A stretch of DNA of 49,945 nucleotides from JAGQYP01 sp041392305 (GCA_041392305.1 JAWKMJ010000023.1:1-49945); one strand, 5' to 3'; positions 32,101 through 39,362 are shown, numbered from the stretch's first letter. Translations and numbers: made by a program. Notes: generated by a model not told the origin, from the letters alone.

Positions 32101-34196
32101 TAGCAGCAGGGGCACATACTATTGAGATAGTAGATGGTAATGGATGTACGGATACTTATCCTATAACCTTGACAGACCCGGCATTATTGGTTATTGACAA
32201 TATTGTGGCTGATTCAGTAGATTGTAATGGAAATACAACTGGAAGCTTTGTAGTATCTGCAAGTGGAGGAACAGCTCCATTGAGTTATAGTTTTGATGGA
32301 GGGACAAGTTATCAGGGGTCTTCATCAAACAATTTTATAGCTGCTGGAACTTATTCAGTCATGGTAATGGATGCCAATGGATGTACTGCAGGGCCTCAGA
32401 ATATCGATGTATTCGAGCCGGTAGTGTTGGATTGGAATCCATCGATCTCTGTAGTAGATGCTTCATGTTTTGGAGTATGTGATGGATCGATTAGTGCACC
32501 AGTGCAAGGAGGAACAGTACCGTATTCATTTAACTGGTCGGGCAATGTTGCAGGTTCAAATGATAATAATGCGCAGAACTTGTGTGCAGGAAATTATGGT
32601 GTTATTGTTACAGATAACAATGGATGTCAGATTCAAGATTTAGCGGTAACAGTGGCGGAACCACCACTACTTACTATTAATTCAACTACTACCGATTCAG
32701 TGAACTGTTTTGGAGGGTCGGATGGAGTAATCGATATAGATGCGCCATTGGGAGTAAGTTTTGAGATTTCAAATGGAGCAACAACTTTGACTAATAATAC
32801 AGGATATTTTGATGGAACGACAGGGGGAACAGATCCGGGAATGTTGCCGATAGGATTGTACAATGTAACTGTAACGGATGCAAACGGATGTGAAGCCTAT
32901 ACGAATGTTACAATTTATCAGCCAGATGTACTAACCATGAGTTTAGGTTTGGATATTACCATTTGTACGGGGATAAATTTAACACTATCACCTAGTATAA
33001 GTGGAGGTGTTCAGCCTTATTCTTATGTATGGGGTGGATCGGGATCTGGAACACAACCTACTTTGATGATCAATCAAATGCAAGATGAGTTCTATACCTT
33101 AGATGTTACAGATGCAAACGGTTGTATGGCTTCAACAAGTAAAAATGTTTTTGTTGTACCTCCAATGCAGGTAGACCCAATTTTTGATGCTACGATTTGC
33201 CCCGGAGATGCAATTACATACAATGCATCTGCACAATTTGGGGATCAACCATATCAATTTACTTGGAGTGTTGATAATTTTGCTGATACGATTAATACAG
33301 TAACCTTTACTCCAACTCAGGCTGTAACGCCTTTGACATTGGCAGCCAAGGATAACTGTGGAACGGATACAACAATAACAGTGAATGTCAGCTGGTATAG
33401 TTATCCTGCTATGGATATCCTGGGAGCAACAGATGGGTGTGTAGAGCATACAGTGTCTTTGGAAAATACAATGGCTGGGGTTGCTAACGCAAACTGTCTA
33501 TGGAACTTTGGAGATGGAAGTTCATCAACGGCATGTGATTCAGTTACACATACCTATACTGATGCAGGAGTATATTCGGTCTCGTTATCATTCACTACTG
33601 TAGATGGTTGTCTTATTGACTCTACCTTTACAGATTTAATAGAGGTGTATGATTTACCAGAAGCTAACTTTACTTGGTCACCTACGGATGCAACAATAAT
33701 GGATCCAACAGTGAACTTCACAAATCTATCGGTAAATGCAGATTCCTATGCATGGAATTTCGGAGGCTACGGGTCATCAACGGATGAAAACCCAACATTT
33801 ACTTTCCCGACTGATTCTGCTAGAACTTATCTGACGTGTTTAACAGCATTCTCAGTGCATCCATCAGTAACTTGTGTGGATAACTTCTGTGCGGAGGTGA
33901 AGATTAAAGAAGATTTCCTATTGTATGTGCCAAATGCATTTACTCCGGATGGGGATCCTTTTAACCAGACATTTAAACCGATTATTACTGGTATTGACAT
34001 CTATGATTATGAGTTGTTAGTCTTTGATAGATGGGGAGAACTTATTTTTGAATCTCATAATAAGGAAGTAGGATGGGATGGAAGATATCGAGGCGATCTA
34101 GTTCCAGATGGAGTCTATGTCTGGAAGATTAAAATCAAGATTGAAGATGTGGATGAAAGAAAGACCTACTATGGTCATGTCTCCGTCCTTAAATAA
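26154..34196 (+). CDS. Giant SprB-type repeat adhesin with CUB, PKD and type B sorting domains
   Basis: A 2680-residue exported adhesin. Order: signal peptide (1-19); CUB domain (about 22-135); Cys-rich DGIQNQGESGVDCGG motif; a reelin/MAM-like domain (about 205-385, APRELITAPLDL, DHWGLDEVTI); about 24 SprB repeats of 75-85 residues (about 434-2340), each with C-x-G near the start, GGTAPYxYS, GxYTxxVxDANGC and a TINEP-type linker; an Ig-like domain; two PKD domains (NFGDGSSS and WNFGGYGSS); and the type B sorting domain (about 2592-2680, YVPNAFTPDG). SprB of Flavobacterium moves along the surface and drives gliding. This protein is a likely equivalent or a relative used for adhesion. A strong terminator follows. 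No frame disruption is seen. Confidence 0.93.
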   Translation: MKNLLVALSLVFAGSLLFGQTYTITDNYNNTVNGCTGTITDGSGNYGNNVEGVLTICSGTPGMGIVLNFSQFNLETNFDYLTIYDGPSNIGYPVLGTYTGTTSPGIIQSSQECITIYFDTDGSVVRAGFTATISCATIPTCSDGIQNQGESGVDCGGCFCPSCPSGPGANSSASVTASASVYTLPCGGGPVNLSALGQDFVPVLNSDFNNGTPGPGWQTTPGGAQYNNPCGPGPNGSHLWFGAGTAAPRELITAPLDLRCGGEICFYLKMEPEGSGDVSPCEGSDEYDEGVSVQWSNADCSGWNDFMYFAPVGDLLTTYPGNGVNSPGASGPTPFTSWQQYCSQVPPGAWTPATQIRWYQWGSSGSGYDHWGLDEVTINADACLPYFYDWEHVPGFPDSPDVLVNPTQTTTYTVHYTNFVDDTVTAQVTIVVLGVETPQVAIVEEPCLGDNTASATITAVGGTANYSVNLVGPAGYNQTQSTAANTTFNNLAPGLYTVTITDNGGCTSDTTFTINPGPTCCTTTATPTDMTCNQANAPCDGQGTANPANGVAPYTYQWYTGAGTGSPIGGQTGQNISGLCPGTYTVQITDATGCQADATISITEPTEVQISLVTTNALCNGSADGSITASTVGGTAPYEYSLDGVNWTVVNSANFGAGTYTVWTHDANGCEDTETVTITEPTVILPAIDATVNSTCGQADGGFTISATGGTPGYTFTQGANTNATGVFTGYSAGTYTVTITDANNCTETINVTIANDAGPTASLDNFIDALCFGVPDGSATVVSSGGTAPITFSIDGGAFGATNSFAGLSAGSHTVTVQDANGCTDDVTFTIGQPTQLTFNATVTDATCNGVCDGEIDITAAGATPPYQYSVDFGLSYTTTNPLTGLCAGNQTVVVQDANGCTVNQNYTINQPTAVSATEAPTPVSCFGGSDGSITITPAGGTPGYQYSLNGGALQASATFNGLSNAVYTIDVVDANGCTFQLNSTVTAPAEVVLSLTLNQNSTCGQANGIINVSAAGGDGNYTYSINAGSPNATGVFNGLLAGAYTMSVTDGNGCTDDLLVNVSNAASPVLTATPTDVLCNGGSSGSVLVNVTSGGTAPFQYSDDNITFGASNNFTGLTSGNYTFYVQDVNGCTATVNATINEPAAPVVTFTPADNSCFNACDGTVTVNVVSGGAAPYEYSSNGGVSWQAGSILSGLCDGNYNIQVRDASGCVLVTSVETINEPTEIIANPVPVIATCGLNNGEVTLSPSGGVGPYTFDWQVTGSFNSTSNYTGLAPGTYNYEIQDATGCIVAATIGIGSASAPTIDNTTFVGLDCNGDTDGEITVTASGGIGTIDFNINGGAFNAIGAAPGPVSNTFTNLGNGTYTIGVQDDNGCVVFTSVNITNPNALNYNTVLTHNPCFGDNLGQINVVANGGTGTIYYSLNGAAPVTTSTFSGLIQGNYTLDVTDDNGCVVSSVETINEPAELLITNVTGTDALCFGSTDGTITITATGGTAPVLYSVDNGSSFQPGGVFNGLGQGNYSILVEDANGCTKTDTYTINQPADLTFTAPTTNSTCSQNDGLITVNASGGTTAYSYSYDGGVTFGASNTYNDFAGTYDVVVEDANGCQETMQAVIANDAAPVITNIATTNPLCNGSLDGTITITATGNGPFTYGINGGATQASNVFNVGAGAYTIQVYDVNNCLTTGNTNLTNPPALTISTNQVNILCNGDATGSIQIVSTGGTAPLSYSIDNGTTFNTPTNNFNFNTLFAGNYTAYVEDANGCTITSPIILTEPSALVINSVTPVDDSCFNACVGMLVYDVTGGVTPYQYSPNGVVFSSNDTIFDLCAGAYTPTITDANGCQVTTGGTINEPPVVTLSLTSTNETCDAVNGTITATGAGGTAPLTYYLDAGAGQAATVFNGIDNGNHGVVVEDAHGCSASANINVIADPIPLITGVNLTDPLCNGSLDGTATVSTSGGVPTIMFSVDGGATQASNVFNTLAAGAHTIEIVDGNGCTDTYPITLTDPALLVIDNIVADSVDCNGNTTGSFVVSASGGTAPLSYSFDGGTSYQGSSSNNFIAAGTYSVMVMDANGCTAGPQNIDVFEPVVLDWNPSISVVDASCFGVCDGSISAPVQGGTVPYSFNWSGNVAGSNDNNAQNLCAGNYGVIVTDNNGCQIQDLAVTVAEPPLLTINSTTTDSVNCFGGSDGVIDIDAPLGVSFEISNGATTLTNNTGYFDGTTGGTDPGMLPIGLYNVTVTDANGCEAYTNVTIYQPDVLTMSLGLDITICTGINLTLSPSISGGVQPYSYVWGGSGSGTQPTLMINQMQDEFYTLDVTDANGCMASTSKNVFVVPPMQVDPIFDATICPGDAITYNASAQFGDQPYQFTWSVDNFADTINTVTFTPTQAVTPLTLAAKDNCGTDTTITVNVSWYSYPAMDILGATDGCVEHTVSLENTMAGVANANCLWNFGDGSSSTACDSVTHTYTDAGVYSVSLSFTTVDGCLIDSTFTDLIEVYDLPEANFTWSPTDATIMDPTVNFTNLSVNADSYAWNFGGYGSSTDENPTFTFPTDSARTYLTCLTAFSVHPSVTCVDNFCAEVKIKEDFLLYVPNAFTPDGDPFNQTFKPIITGIDIYDYELLVFDRWGELIFESHNKEVGWDGRYRGDLVPDGVYVWKIKIKIEDVDERKTYYGHVSVLK
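27455..33170 (+). repeat. Array of about 24 SprB protein repeats
   Basis: Protein-level tandem repeats within the adhesin gene, averaging about 79 residues (237 bp). Five units (2nd, 6th, 10th, 18th, 22nd) have an additional Cys pair. Five others (4th, 8th, 11th, 15th, 19th) are of a TCGQxxG subtype with an Ala/Asn-rich linker. Nucleotide identity between units is low, so the array is old or codon-diversified. Confidence 0.85.
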
Positions 34197-34205
34197 GAAT
34201 AATAA

Positions 34206-34231
34206 AACCCAGTGAAAACTGGGTTTTTTTT
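34206..34231 (+). terminator. Intrinsic terminator after the adhesin gene
   Basis: AACCCAGT and ACTGGGTT form an 8-bp perfect stem with a GAAA tetraloop, followed by eight T, 10 bp after the stop codon. Confidence 0.93.
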
Positions 34232-34246
34232 ATTCTAAAAATAAAT

Positions 34247-34254
34247 TACATTTG
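34247..34254 (+). promoter_or_regulatory. Putative -7 box (TACATTTG) for gcvH
   Basis: Matches TAnnTTTG, 26 nt before the gcvH start, just after the upstream terminator. The -33 region is T-rich without an exact TTG. Confidence 0.45.
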
Positions 34255-34280
34255 CTCAGAAATTAATAATACGAAATACA

Positions 34281-34658
34281 ATGAATATTCCATCAAATTT
34301 AAAGTACACGAATGATCATGAATGGATCAAAGTGGAAGGAAACATGGCTCTTGTAGGGATCACAGATTTCGCACAAAGCGAGCTAGGAGATATCGTTTTT
34401 GTTGAAGTTGAAACAATTGATGAAGAACTTGACAAAGAAGAAGTTTTTGGAAGTGTTGAAGCTGTAAAAACGGTTTCCGATTTGATGATGCCAGTTTCTG
34501 GGAAGGTGGTTGAATTCAACGAAGCGATCGAATCAAATCCTGAATTAGTTAATTCTGACCCATATGGAGAGGGTTGGATGATCAAAATTGAGATTTCTGA
34601 TACTTCTGAACTAGAAGAATTGTTATCAGCAGACCAATACAAAGATTTAATTTCTTAA
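34281..34658 (+). CDS. gcvH: Glycine cleavage system H protein
   Basis: A 125-residue H protein that carries the lipoyl arm shuttling the aminomethyl group between the P, T and L proteins of glycine cleavage, in the cytoplasm. The lipoylated lysine is K63 in GSVEAVKTVSDL. The surrounding family motifs are present (YTNDHEWIKVEG, GITDFAQSELGDIVFVEV, NSDPYGEGWMIK). Length is normal. The stop codon is directly followed by the ATG of the VanZ-like gene, a gene pair that recurs in Bacteroidota. P, T and L genes are not nearby, also usual in this phylum. Confidence 0.97.
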   Translation: MNIPSNLKYTNDHEWIKVEGNMALVGITDFAQSELGDIVFVEVETIDEELDKEEVFGSVEAVKTVSDLMMPVSGKVVEFNEAIESNPELVNSDPYGEGWMIKIEISDTSELEELLSADQYKDLIS

Positions 34659-35033
34659 ATGATCGCAAAACTTTTACCGGCTATACTCTGGACGGTATTT
34701 GTAATATCGATCAGTTTGACTCCTGGAAATGAATTTCCAAAATTGGAAAAGGAATTTGAACACATAGATAAACTCGTCCACGTATTTCTATACAGTGGAC
34801 TTTCTTTTTTATGGTATTATGATTTAAGAAGAAGTGGAATAGCTCAAATGATCAAACTTAGGACTGATGTTTTTTTGTCTTTTGTTCTTCTAGGATTAGG
34901 TGTTTTACTGGAAACTTTACAACATTTTTTTGTCCCAATGAGAACGTTCGATATTTGGGATATCGTTTCCAATGGAATCGGTATTGTAATTGGATTCAGT
35001 ACATTTTATTTTGTGATCTATAGAAGAATTTGA
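34659..35033 (+). CDS. VanZ-family small membrane protein
   Basis: A 124-residue integral membrane protein with four predicted helices (about 5-20, 38-55, 68-88, 95-118). The VanZ-like signature HIDKLVHVFLYSGLSFLW follows the first helix and RTFDIWDIVSNGIGIVIG is near the end. VanZ is named for a teicoplanin-resistance accessory protein, but most family members have no known role and no resistance link is implied. It begins immediately after gcvH and is surely co-transcribed with it. Confidence 0.85.
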   Translation: MIAKLLPAILWTVFVISISLTPGNEFPKLEKEFEHIDKLVHVFLYSGLSFLWYYDLRRSGIAQMIKLRTDVFLSFVLLGLGVLLETLQHFFVPMRTFDIWDIVSNGIGIVIGFSTFYFVIYRRI

Positions 35034-35066
35034 TTCTTTGGTATAGTTATTGTCTTCAATATTTTA

Positions 35067-35074
35067 TAAATTTG
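35067..35074 (+). promoter_or_regulatory. Putative -7 box (TAAATTTG) for the TonB-like gene
   Basis: Matches TAnnTTTG, 25 nt before the start codon, the same spacing as at gcvH. Confidence 0.45.
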
Positions 35075-35099
35075 TTAATCGCGTAAAATTGTAAAATTT

Positions 35100-35780
35100 A
35101 TGGAACTAAAGAAAAGTCCTGAACAGAACTTAGACAACCGGAAATGGGTGTTCATGATGGTCGCAGTGATCTTCGTGGGAGCTTTGAGTTTGTCTTTGAC
35201 CGAATACAGGAACATGAAACTCATCGAAAAGAAGAAGGATGAGAAAAAGGTGAGTCGTACAGATGACGACGAGATTATGGATTTGCCGGAGAACCAGCCA
35301 CCTCCGCCACCACCTCCGCCACCACCACCACCACCCGCACCTTCTGATGAAATCGAGATTAAGGAGAATGATGCAGAGATCGAAGAAACGCCTGTAATTA
35401 ATAATGAAGAGCCGGCCGAATTGATTGAAGATATTCCCGAAATAAAGGAGGAGCCAAAAGTGGAAGAAATCTTCACGATTGTTGAGGAACAACCTGAATT
35501 CCCAGGAGGTTTTGCTGAAATGATGTCTTTTATTCAGAAAAACTTTGAATATCCTGCAGTAGCAAGAGAGATGGGAGATCAGGGAACGGTATATGTGCAG
35601 TTCGTAGTGGAAAAAGATGGAAGTATCACTCAAGTAAATGTTGTAAGAGGTGTTACAGCTGAACTAGATGCTGAAGCGAAACGAGTTGTAAAAGCAATGC
35701 CAAAATGGAAGCCAGGTAAACAAAGAGGTCGTGCAGTTAGAGCGCGTTTTACTTTACCGGTAAGATGTAAATTAAGCTAA
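35100..35780 (+). CDS. TonB-family energy transducer
   Basis: A 226-residue inner-membrane protein. A short cytoplasmic N-terminus precedes one helix (about 17-34). A basic stretch, thirteen consecutive prolines (67-79) and a long acidic Pro/Glu linker span the periplasm. The C-terminal TonB domain (about 135-226) starts EFPGGFAEMMSFIQKNFEYP and has GTVYVQFVVEKDGSI and AMPKWKPGKQRG, the standard Bacteroidota form. It would pass energy from ExbBD to TonB-dependent receptors. The poly-Pro tract may need EF-P for translation. It has its own promoter box and a strong terminator. Confidence 0.93.
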   Translation: MELKKSPEQNLDNRKWVFMMVAVIFVGALSLSLTEYRNMKLIEKKKDEKKVSRTDDDEIMDLPENQPPPPPPPPPPPPPAPSDEIEIKENDAEIEETPVINNEEPAELIEDIPEIKEEPKVEEIFTIVEEQPEFPGGFAEMMSFIQKNFEYPAVAREMGDQGTVYVQFVVEKDGSITQVNVVRGVTAELDAEAKRVVKAMPKWKPGKQRGRAVRARFTLPVRCKLS

Positions 35781-35799
35781 TTCCAAATATTTAAATACA

Positions 35800-35829
35800 A
35801 ATCCCGGTTCACAGCCGGGATTTTTTTTT
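35800..35829 (+). terminator. Intrinsic terminator after the TonB-like gene
   Basis: AATCCCGG and CCGGGATT arms (8 bp) with a 7-nt loop, followed by nine T. The T run ends 3 nt before the deoC start codon, so deoC's promoter must overlap or lie upstream of the hairpin, or deoC depends on read-through. Confidence 0.92.
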
Positions 35830-35832
35830 GCC

Positions 35833-36555
35833 ATGAAACTGTTTGAAATCATTCCTTTTGTGGATTATACCTCTCTTAATAATTTTGAATCGGTAGAATC
35901 CATTACTTCTTTTGTGGAAAAAGCAATAGGCTATCACCAAAGAGGATATTCCGTAGCTGGTGTTTGTACCTATTCTTATTATTCGAAATTTTTGGTTGAT
36001 CATTTACAAGGGATACCTGTTAAAAGTGTAGTGGTGCTTGGTGGATTTCCGCATTCTCAAATTCCTTTGGAAATCAAATTGAAAGAGCTAGATCACGCCG
36101 TTAGACAAGGCATTGATGAAATTGACATTGTTATATCTCACCATTTGATTCAATCAGAAAATTATGATGACCTTATGAAAGAATTGAAACTGTTAAGGAA
36201 TCATGCAAAGGAACTTACTCTTAAAATCATCTTGGAGACAGGACATTTTGAAGATTTAGTCCAGCTCGAGAAAGTTGCAAAATTGGTATGTGAATCCGGA
36301 TGTGACTTTCTAAAGACCTCTACTGGAAAAATTCCAGAGGGAGCGACTCCTGAAAAATTTAAAATTCTTTGTAAAGTCATCAAGGAACACTTCGAAGAAA
36401 CCGGAAAAAGAATTGGAGTAAAAGCATCGGGAGGAATTCGAACTATAGAACAAGCTAAAGTTTATATATCAATGGTTAAAGAAACCTTGGGAGAGGATTT
36501 TTTAGATGCTAAGTATTTTAGAATTGGTGCAAGTAGTTTATTAAATGAAATTTGA
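35833..36555 (+). CDS. deoC: Deoxyribose-phosphate aldolase
   Basis: A 240-residue class I aldolase that splits 2-deoxy-D-ribose 5-phosphate into glyceraldehyde 3-phosphate and acetaldehyde. The Schiff-base lysine is K161 in FLKTSTGK, the second catalytic lysine is K197 in VKASGGIRT, and the aspartate is in DEIDIVIS. Length fits the family. The gene begins 3 nt after a terminator's T-tract and has no visible ribosome-binding site. Its last 11 bp overlap the start of cysQ, which couples the two. Confidence 0.93.
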   Translation: MKLFEIIPFVDYTSLNNFESVESITSFVEKAIGYHQRGYSVAGVCTYSYYSKFLVDHLQGIPVKSVVVLGGFPHSQIPLEIKLKELDHAVRQGIDEIDIVISHHLIQSENYDDLMKELKLLRNHAKELTLKIILETGHFEDLVQLEKVAKLVCESGCDFLKTSTGKIPEGATPEKFKILCKVIKEHFEETGKRIGVKASGGIRTIEQAKVYISMVKETLGEDFLDAKYFRIGASSLLNEI

Positions 36556-37336
36556 AATATTGATAGAGAAAGTAATTAATAGTGGAATAAAGGCTTGTTT
36601 TAAAATTCTAGAGATCTACCACAAAGATTTTGAAGTCTACGAAAAAGCAGATCTTTCCCCTGTTACAGAAGCAGATCTTGCTTCAACAAAAATTTTGGAG
36701 CAAGGACTATCGGAAATAGGTCTACCAATTATATCTGAAGAAAAGGAAATTCCCCCATTTGAGACAAGGAAGAAATTTTCAAGCTATTTTCTGATAGATC
36801 CATTAGATGGAACAAAAGAATTTATTGGTAAAACAGATGAGTTTTGTATCAATGTTGCTCTTGTAAAAGATAATGAACCAGTCTTAGGATTTATTTTTGA
36901 TCCAATAGAAAGACAAGTGATTTTTGGAGGAACTTTTCTGGATGAAGTTAAACTGCTCGAATTTAATGAGCATGGAACATACAGTGAAAAAGAGTTTGAT
37001 ATATCTAATTCAAGAGAAGAAAATGATGGTCTTCGGTTCATTTGCAGTAGACGTGCAGATATTAAAAGATTAAAATCAAGTGCTCAAGAGCGTTTTGAAT
37101 CGGAAAAAATTGAAATAATTACCAAAGGAAGTGCTTTAAAATTTATAGATTTGGCCTTGGGTAGAGCAGATTATTACTTGCGTTTTGGAAAAACTATGGA
37201 ATGGGATATCGCTCCTGGTTTTGCCATTTTAAAACAACTTAAGGGTTCTATTGATCATGTGGATAAAAATGTGCCTCTGGAATTCAACAAAGAAAATTTA
37301 CTCAACCCTCCTTTTATTGCTTATAAAAATAGATAG
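36545..37336 (+). CDS. cysQ: 3'(2'),5'-bisphosphate nucleotidase
   Basis: A 263-residue phosphatase of the inositol-monophosphatase superfamily that removes the 3'-phosphate from PAP/PAPS left by sulfate activation. The metal-binding motifs are all present: ISEEK near 64, LIDPLDGTKEF near 85-95 and WDIAPGFA near 220. CysQ is more likely than inositol phosphatase given the DGTKEFI form. It overlaps deoC by 11 bp and abuts gmd with no gap. PAP recycling next to sugar-nucleotide genes fits sulfated or fucosylated glycan production, though the link is inferred. Confidence 0.92.
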   Translation: MKFEILIEKVINSGIKACFKILEIYHKDFEVYEKADLSPVTEADLASTKILEQGLSEIGLPIISEEKEIPPFETRKKFSSYFLIDPLDGTKEFIGKTDEFCINVALVKDNEPVLGFIFDPIERQVIFGGTFLDEVKLLEFNEHGTYSEKEFDISNSREENDGLRFICSRRADIKRLKSSAQERFESEKIEIITKGSALKFIDLALGRADYYLRFGKTMEWDIAPGFAILKQLKGSIDHVDKNVPLEFNKENLLNPPFIAYKNR

Positions 37337-38428
37337 ATGACTCAAAAAACAGCGTTTATTACTGGGATTACAGGTCAGGATGGGGCTTATCTTGCCGAAT
37401 TATTGCTCAAAAAAGGGTATATCGTTCATGGGCTCAAAAGAAGATCTTCTCTCTTTAATACAGACAGAATAGATCACTTGTACAAAGATCTGCATGAAGA
37501 GCATGTTAATTTCTTCTTACATTACGGAGATTTGACTGATTCGACAAATTTAATCAGACTGGTACAGGAAATTGAACCAGATGAAATATACAATTTGGCG
37601 GCTCAATCTCATGTGAAAGTTTCTTTCGAAACACCAGAATACACTGCAAATGCGGATGCTATTGGGGCGCTAAGAATTTTAGAGGCGATCCGAATTCTAA
37701 AAATGGAGAGTAAAACAAGGTTTTATCAGGCCTCAACCTCTGAATTGTATGGTTATGTTCAGGCTGTTCCTCAGAATGAAGAAACACCTTTTTATCCACG
37801 ATCTCCCTACGCTGTGGCAAAAATGTACGCCTATTGGATTACAAAAAACTACCGCGAAGCCTATGGGATTTACGCATGCAACGGAATCCTTTTTAACCAT
37901 GAATCTCCATTGAGAGGGGAGACTTTTGTAACAAGGAAAATAACTAGAGCAGTTGCAAAAATAAAATTAGGTCTTCAAGATAAATTATTCATGGGGAATA
38001 TTGATGCCAAAAGAGATTGGGGTCACGCAAGAGATTATGTTGAAGGCATGTGGATGATGATGCAGCTGGATCAAGCAGATGATTATGTTTTGGCAACTAA
38101 TAGAACGGAAACAGTTCGTTACTTCATTGAAAAAGCATTTGCTGAGATTGATATTCATATAAAATGGGAAGGAAAAGCGGAAAACGAAAAAGGAATTTGC
38201 AATGAAACGGGTAAAGTCCTCATCGAAATTGACCCAAAATACTATCGTCCTACTGAAGTTGATTTGTTAATTGGTGATGCCTCTAAAGCAAAAAAAGATT
38301 TCGGGTGGGAACCAAAGTGTAAACTTGAGGAATTGATTAAAGAAATGGTTGCTGCTGATCTAGAGCTGTTTAAAAGAGATAAATATTTGATTCAAGGCGG
38401 ACACAAAACCTTTAATTATAACGAGTAG
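37337..38428 (+). CDS. gmd: GDP-mannose 4,6-dehydratase
   Basis: A 363-residue extended short-chain dehydrogenase converting GDP-mannose to GDP-4-keto-6-deoxymannose, the first step to GDP-L-fucose. The NADP-binding GITGQDGAYLAE is at the N-terminus and HGLKRRSS follows. The catalytic S/T and Tyr-x3-Lys are in QASTSELYG and SPYAVAKMYAYW. The substrate loop FNHESPLRGETFVTRK is intact. It starts immediately after cysQ and ends 1 nt before fcl. Confidence 0.97.
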   Translation: MTQKTAFITGITGQDGAYLAELLLKKGYIVHGLKRRSSLFNTDRIDHLYKDLHEEHVNFFLHYGDLTDSTNLIRLVQEIEPDEIYNLAAQSHVKVSFETPEYTANADAIGALRILEAIRILKMESKTRFYQASTSELYGYVQAVPQNEETPFYPRSPYAVAKMYAYWITKNYREAYGIYACNGILFNHESPLRGETFVTRKITRAVAKIKLGLQDKLFMGNIDAKRDWGHARDYVEGMWMMMQLDQADDYVLATNRTETVRYFIEKAFAEIDIHIKWEGKAENEKGICNETGKVLIEIDPKYYRPTEVDLLIGDASKAKKDFGWEPKCKLEELIKEMVAADLELFKRDKYLIQGGHKTFNYNE

Positions 38429-38429
38429 G

Positions 38430-39362
38430 GTGAAGAAGGGCGGAAAGATCTATATTGCCGGACATAATGGTATGGTGGGTTCGGCCATTCTTAGGAATCT
38501 GAAAGACAAGGGATTTCAAAATTTCATTACTTTTTCATCTAAAGAACTTGACCTTCGCGATCAAAAGGCAGTACAAGAAATGTTTGCTTCTGAAAAGCCG
38601 GATTATGTATTCCTTGCTGCCGCCAAAGTCGGAGGAATCCATGCAAATAACGTTTATCGAGCCGAATTTTTGTATGATAATTTGATGATTGAAGCTAATA
38701 TTATTCATGCTGCGTATCTAAATCAGGTTGAAAAACTACTGTTTTTAGGTTCATCTTGTATCTATCCAAAATTAGCTCCTCAACCATTAAAGGAAGACTA
38801 TCTTTTGGAAGGATATTTAGAGCAAACAAATGAACCATATGCAATTGCCAAAATTTCTGGAATTAAATTATGCGAAGCGTATCGAGATCAGTATGGGTGC
38901 AATTATATTTCAGCAATGCCTACAAATCTTTATGGACCAAATGACAATTATGATCTCAATAACTCGCACGTATTACCTGCATTAATTCGAAAATTTCACA
39001 CCGCAAAGAAAGATGCTGTGCCCGAAGTTGAGATTTGGGGTACGGGAAAACCGATGAGAGAATTCCTCCATGTTGACGATTTAGCTGAGGCTTGTTATTT
39101 TTTAATGGAAAACTATAACGAAAAGCAGTTTTTGAACGTAGGAACAGGTAAAGATATTTCTATTGCCGATCTTGCACGAACTGTGCAACAAGTTGTAGGA
39201 TATGAAGGGGATTTGGTTTTCAATACTGACAAACCTGATGGAACCCCTAGAAAATTAATGGATGTAACAAGATTACATGATCTTGGGTGGAAACATAAAA
39301 TTGAACTTGAAGAAGGAATTTCTAGCGTTTACCATGAAGTGGTGGATGCTGGTATATTCTAG
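38430..39362 (+). CDS. fcl: GDP-L-fucose synthase
   Basis: A 310-residue NADPH-dependent epimerase/reductase completing GDP-L-fucose synthesis from the gmd product. The start is GTG at 38430, chosen because the next ATG would remove the NADP motif AGHNGMVGSA. Conserved blocks are FLGSSCIYPKLAPQP (catalytic Ser/Cys) and EPYAIAKISGIKLC (Tyr-x3-Lys). Its 3' end overlaps the following wzi-like gene by 29 bp in another frame. Together with gmd it makes the activated fucose for a surface glycan. Confidence 0.95.
   Translation: MKKGGKIYIAGHNGMVGSAILRNLKDKGFQNFITFSSKELDLRDQKAVQEMFASEKPDYVFLAAAKVGGIHANNVYRAEFLYDNLMIEANIIHAAYLNQVEKLLFLGSSCIYPKLAPQPLKEDYLLEGYLEQTNEPYAIAKISGIKLCEAYRDQYGCNYISAMPTNLYGPNDNYDLNNSHVLPALIRKFHTAKKDAVPEVEIWGTGKPMREFLHVDDLAEACYFLMENYNEKQFLNVGTGKDISIADLARTVQQVVGYEGDLVFNTDKPDGTPRKLMDVTRLHDLGWKHKIELEEGISSVYHEVVDAGIF

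Noticed and set aside
27455..33170. DNA-level tandem repeat or assembly artefact in the giant adhesin
   Set aside because: Repeats are conserved mainly at protein level with many silent differences, and the frame is open throughout, so a collapse or duplication artefact is unlikely.
34659..35033. Glycopeptide-resistance (vanZ) determinant
   Set aside because: VanZ-like membrane proteins are widespread; the context with gcvH is a common housekeeping arrangement and no van genes are present.
35075..35633. Minus-strand frames with poly-Gly/Trp opposite the TonB-like gene
   Set aside because: They are the complement of the poly-proline and acidic linker codons of a clear TonB-family gene.
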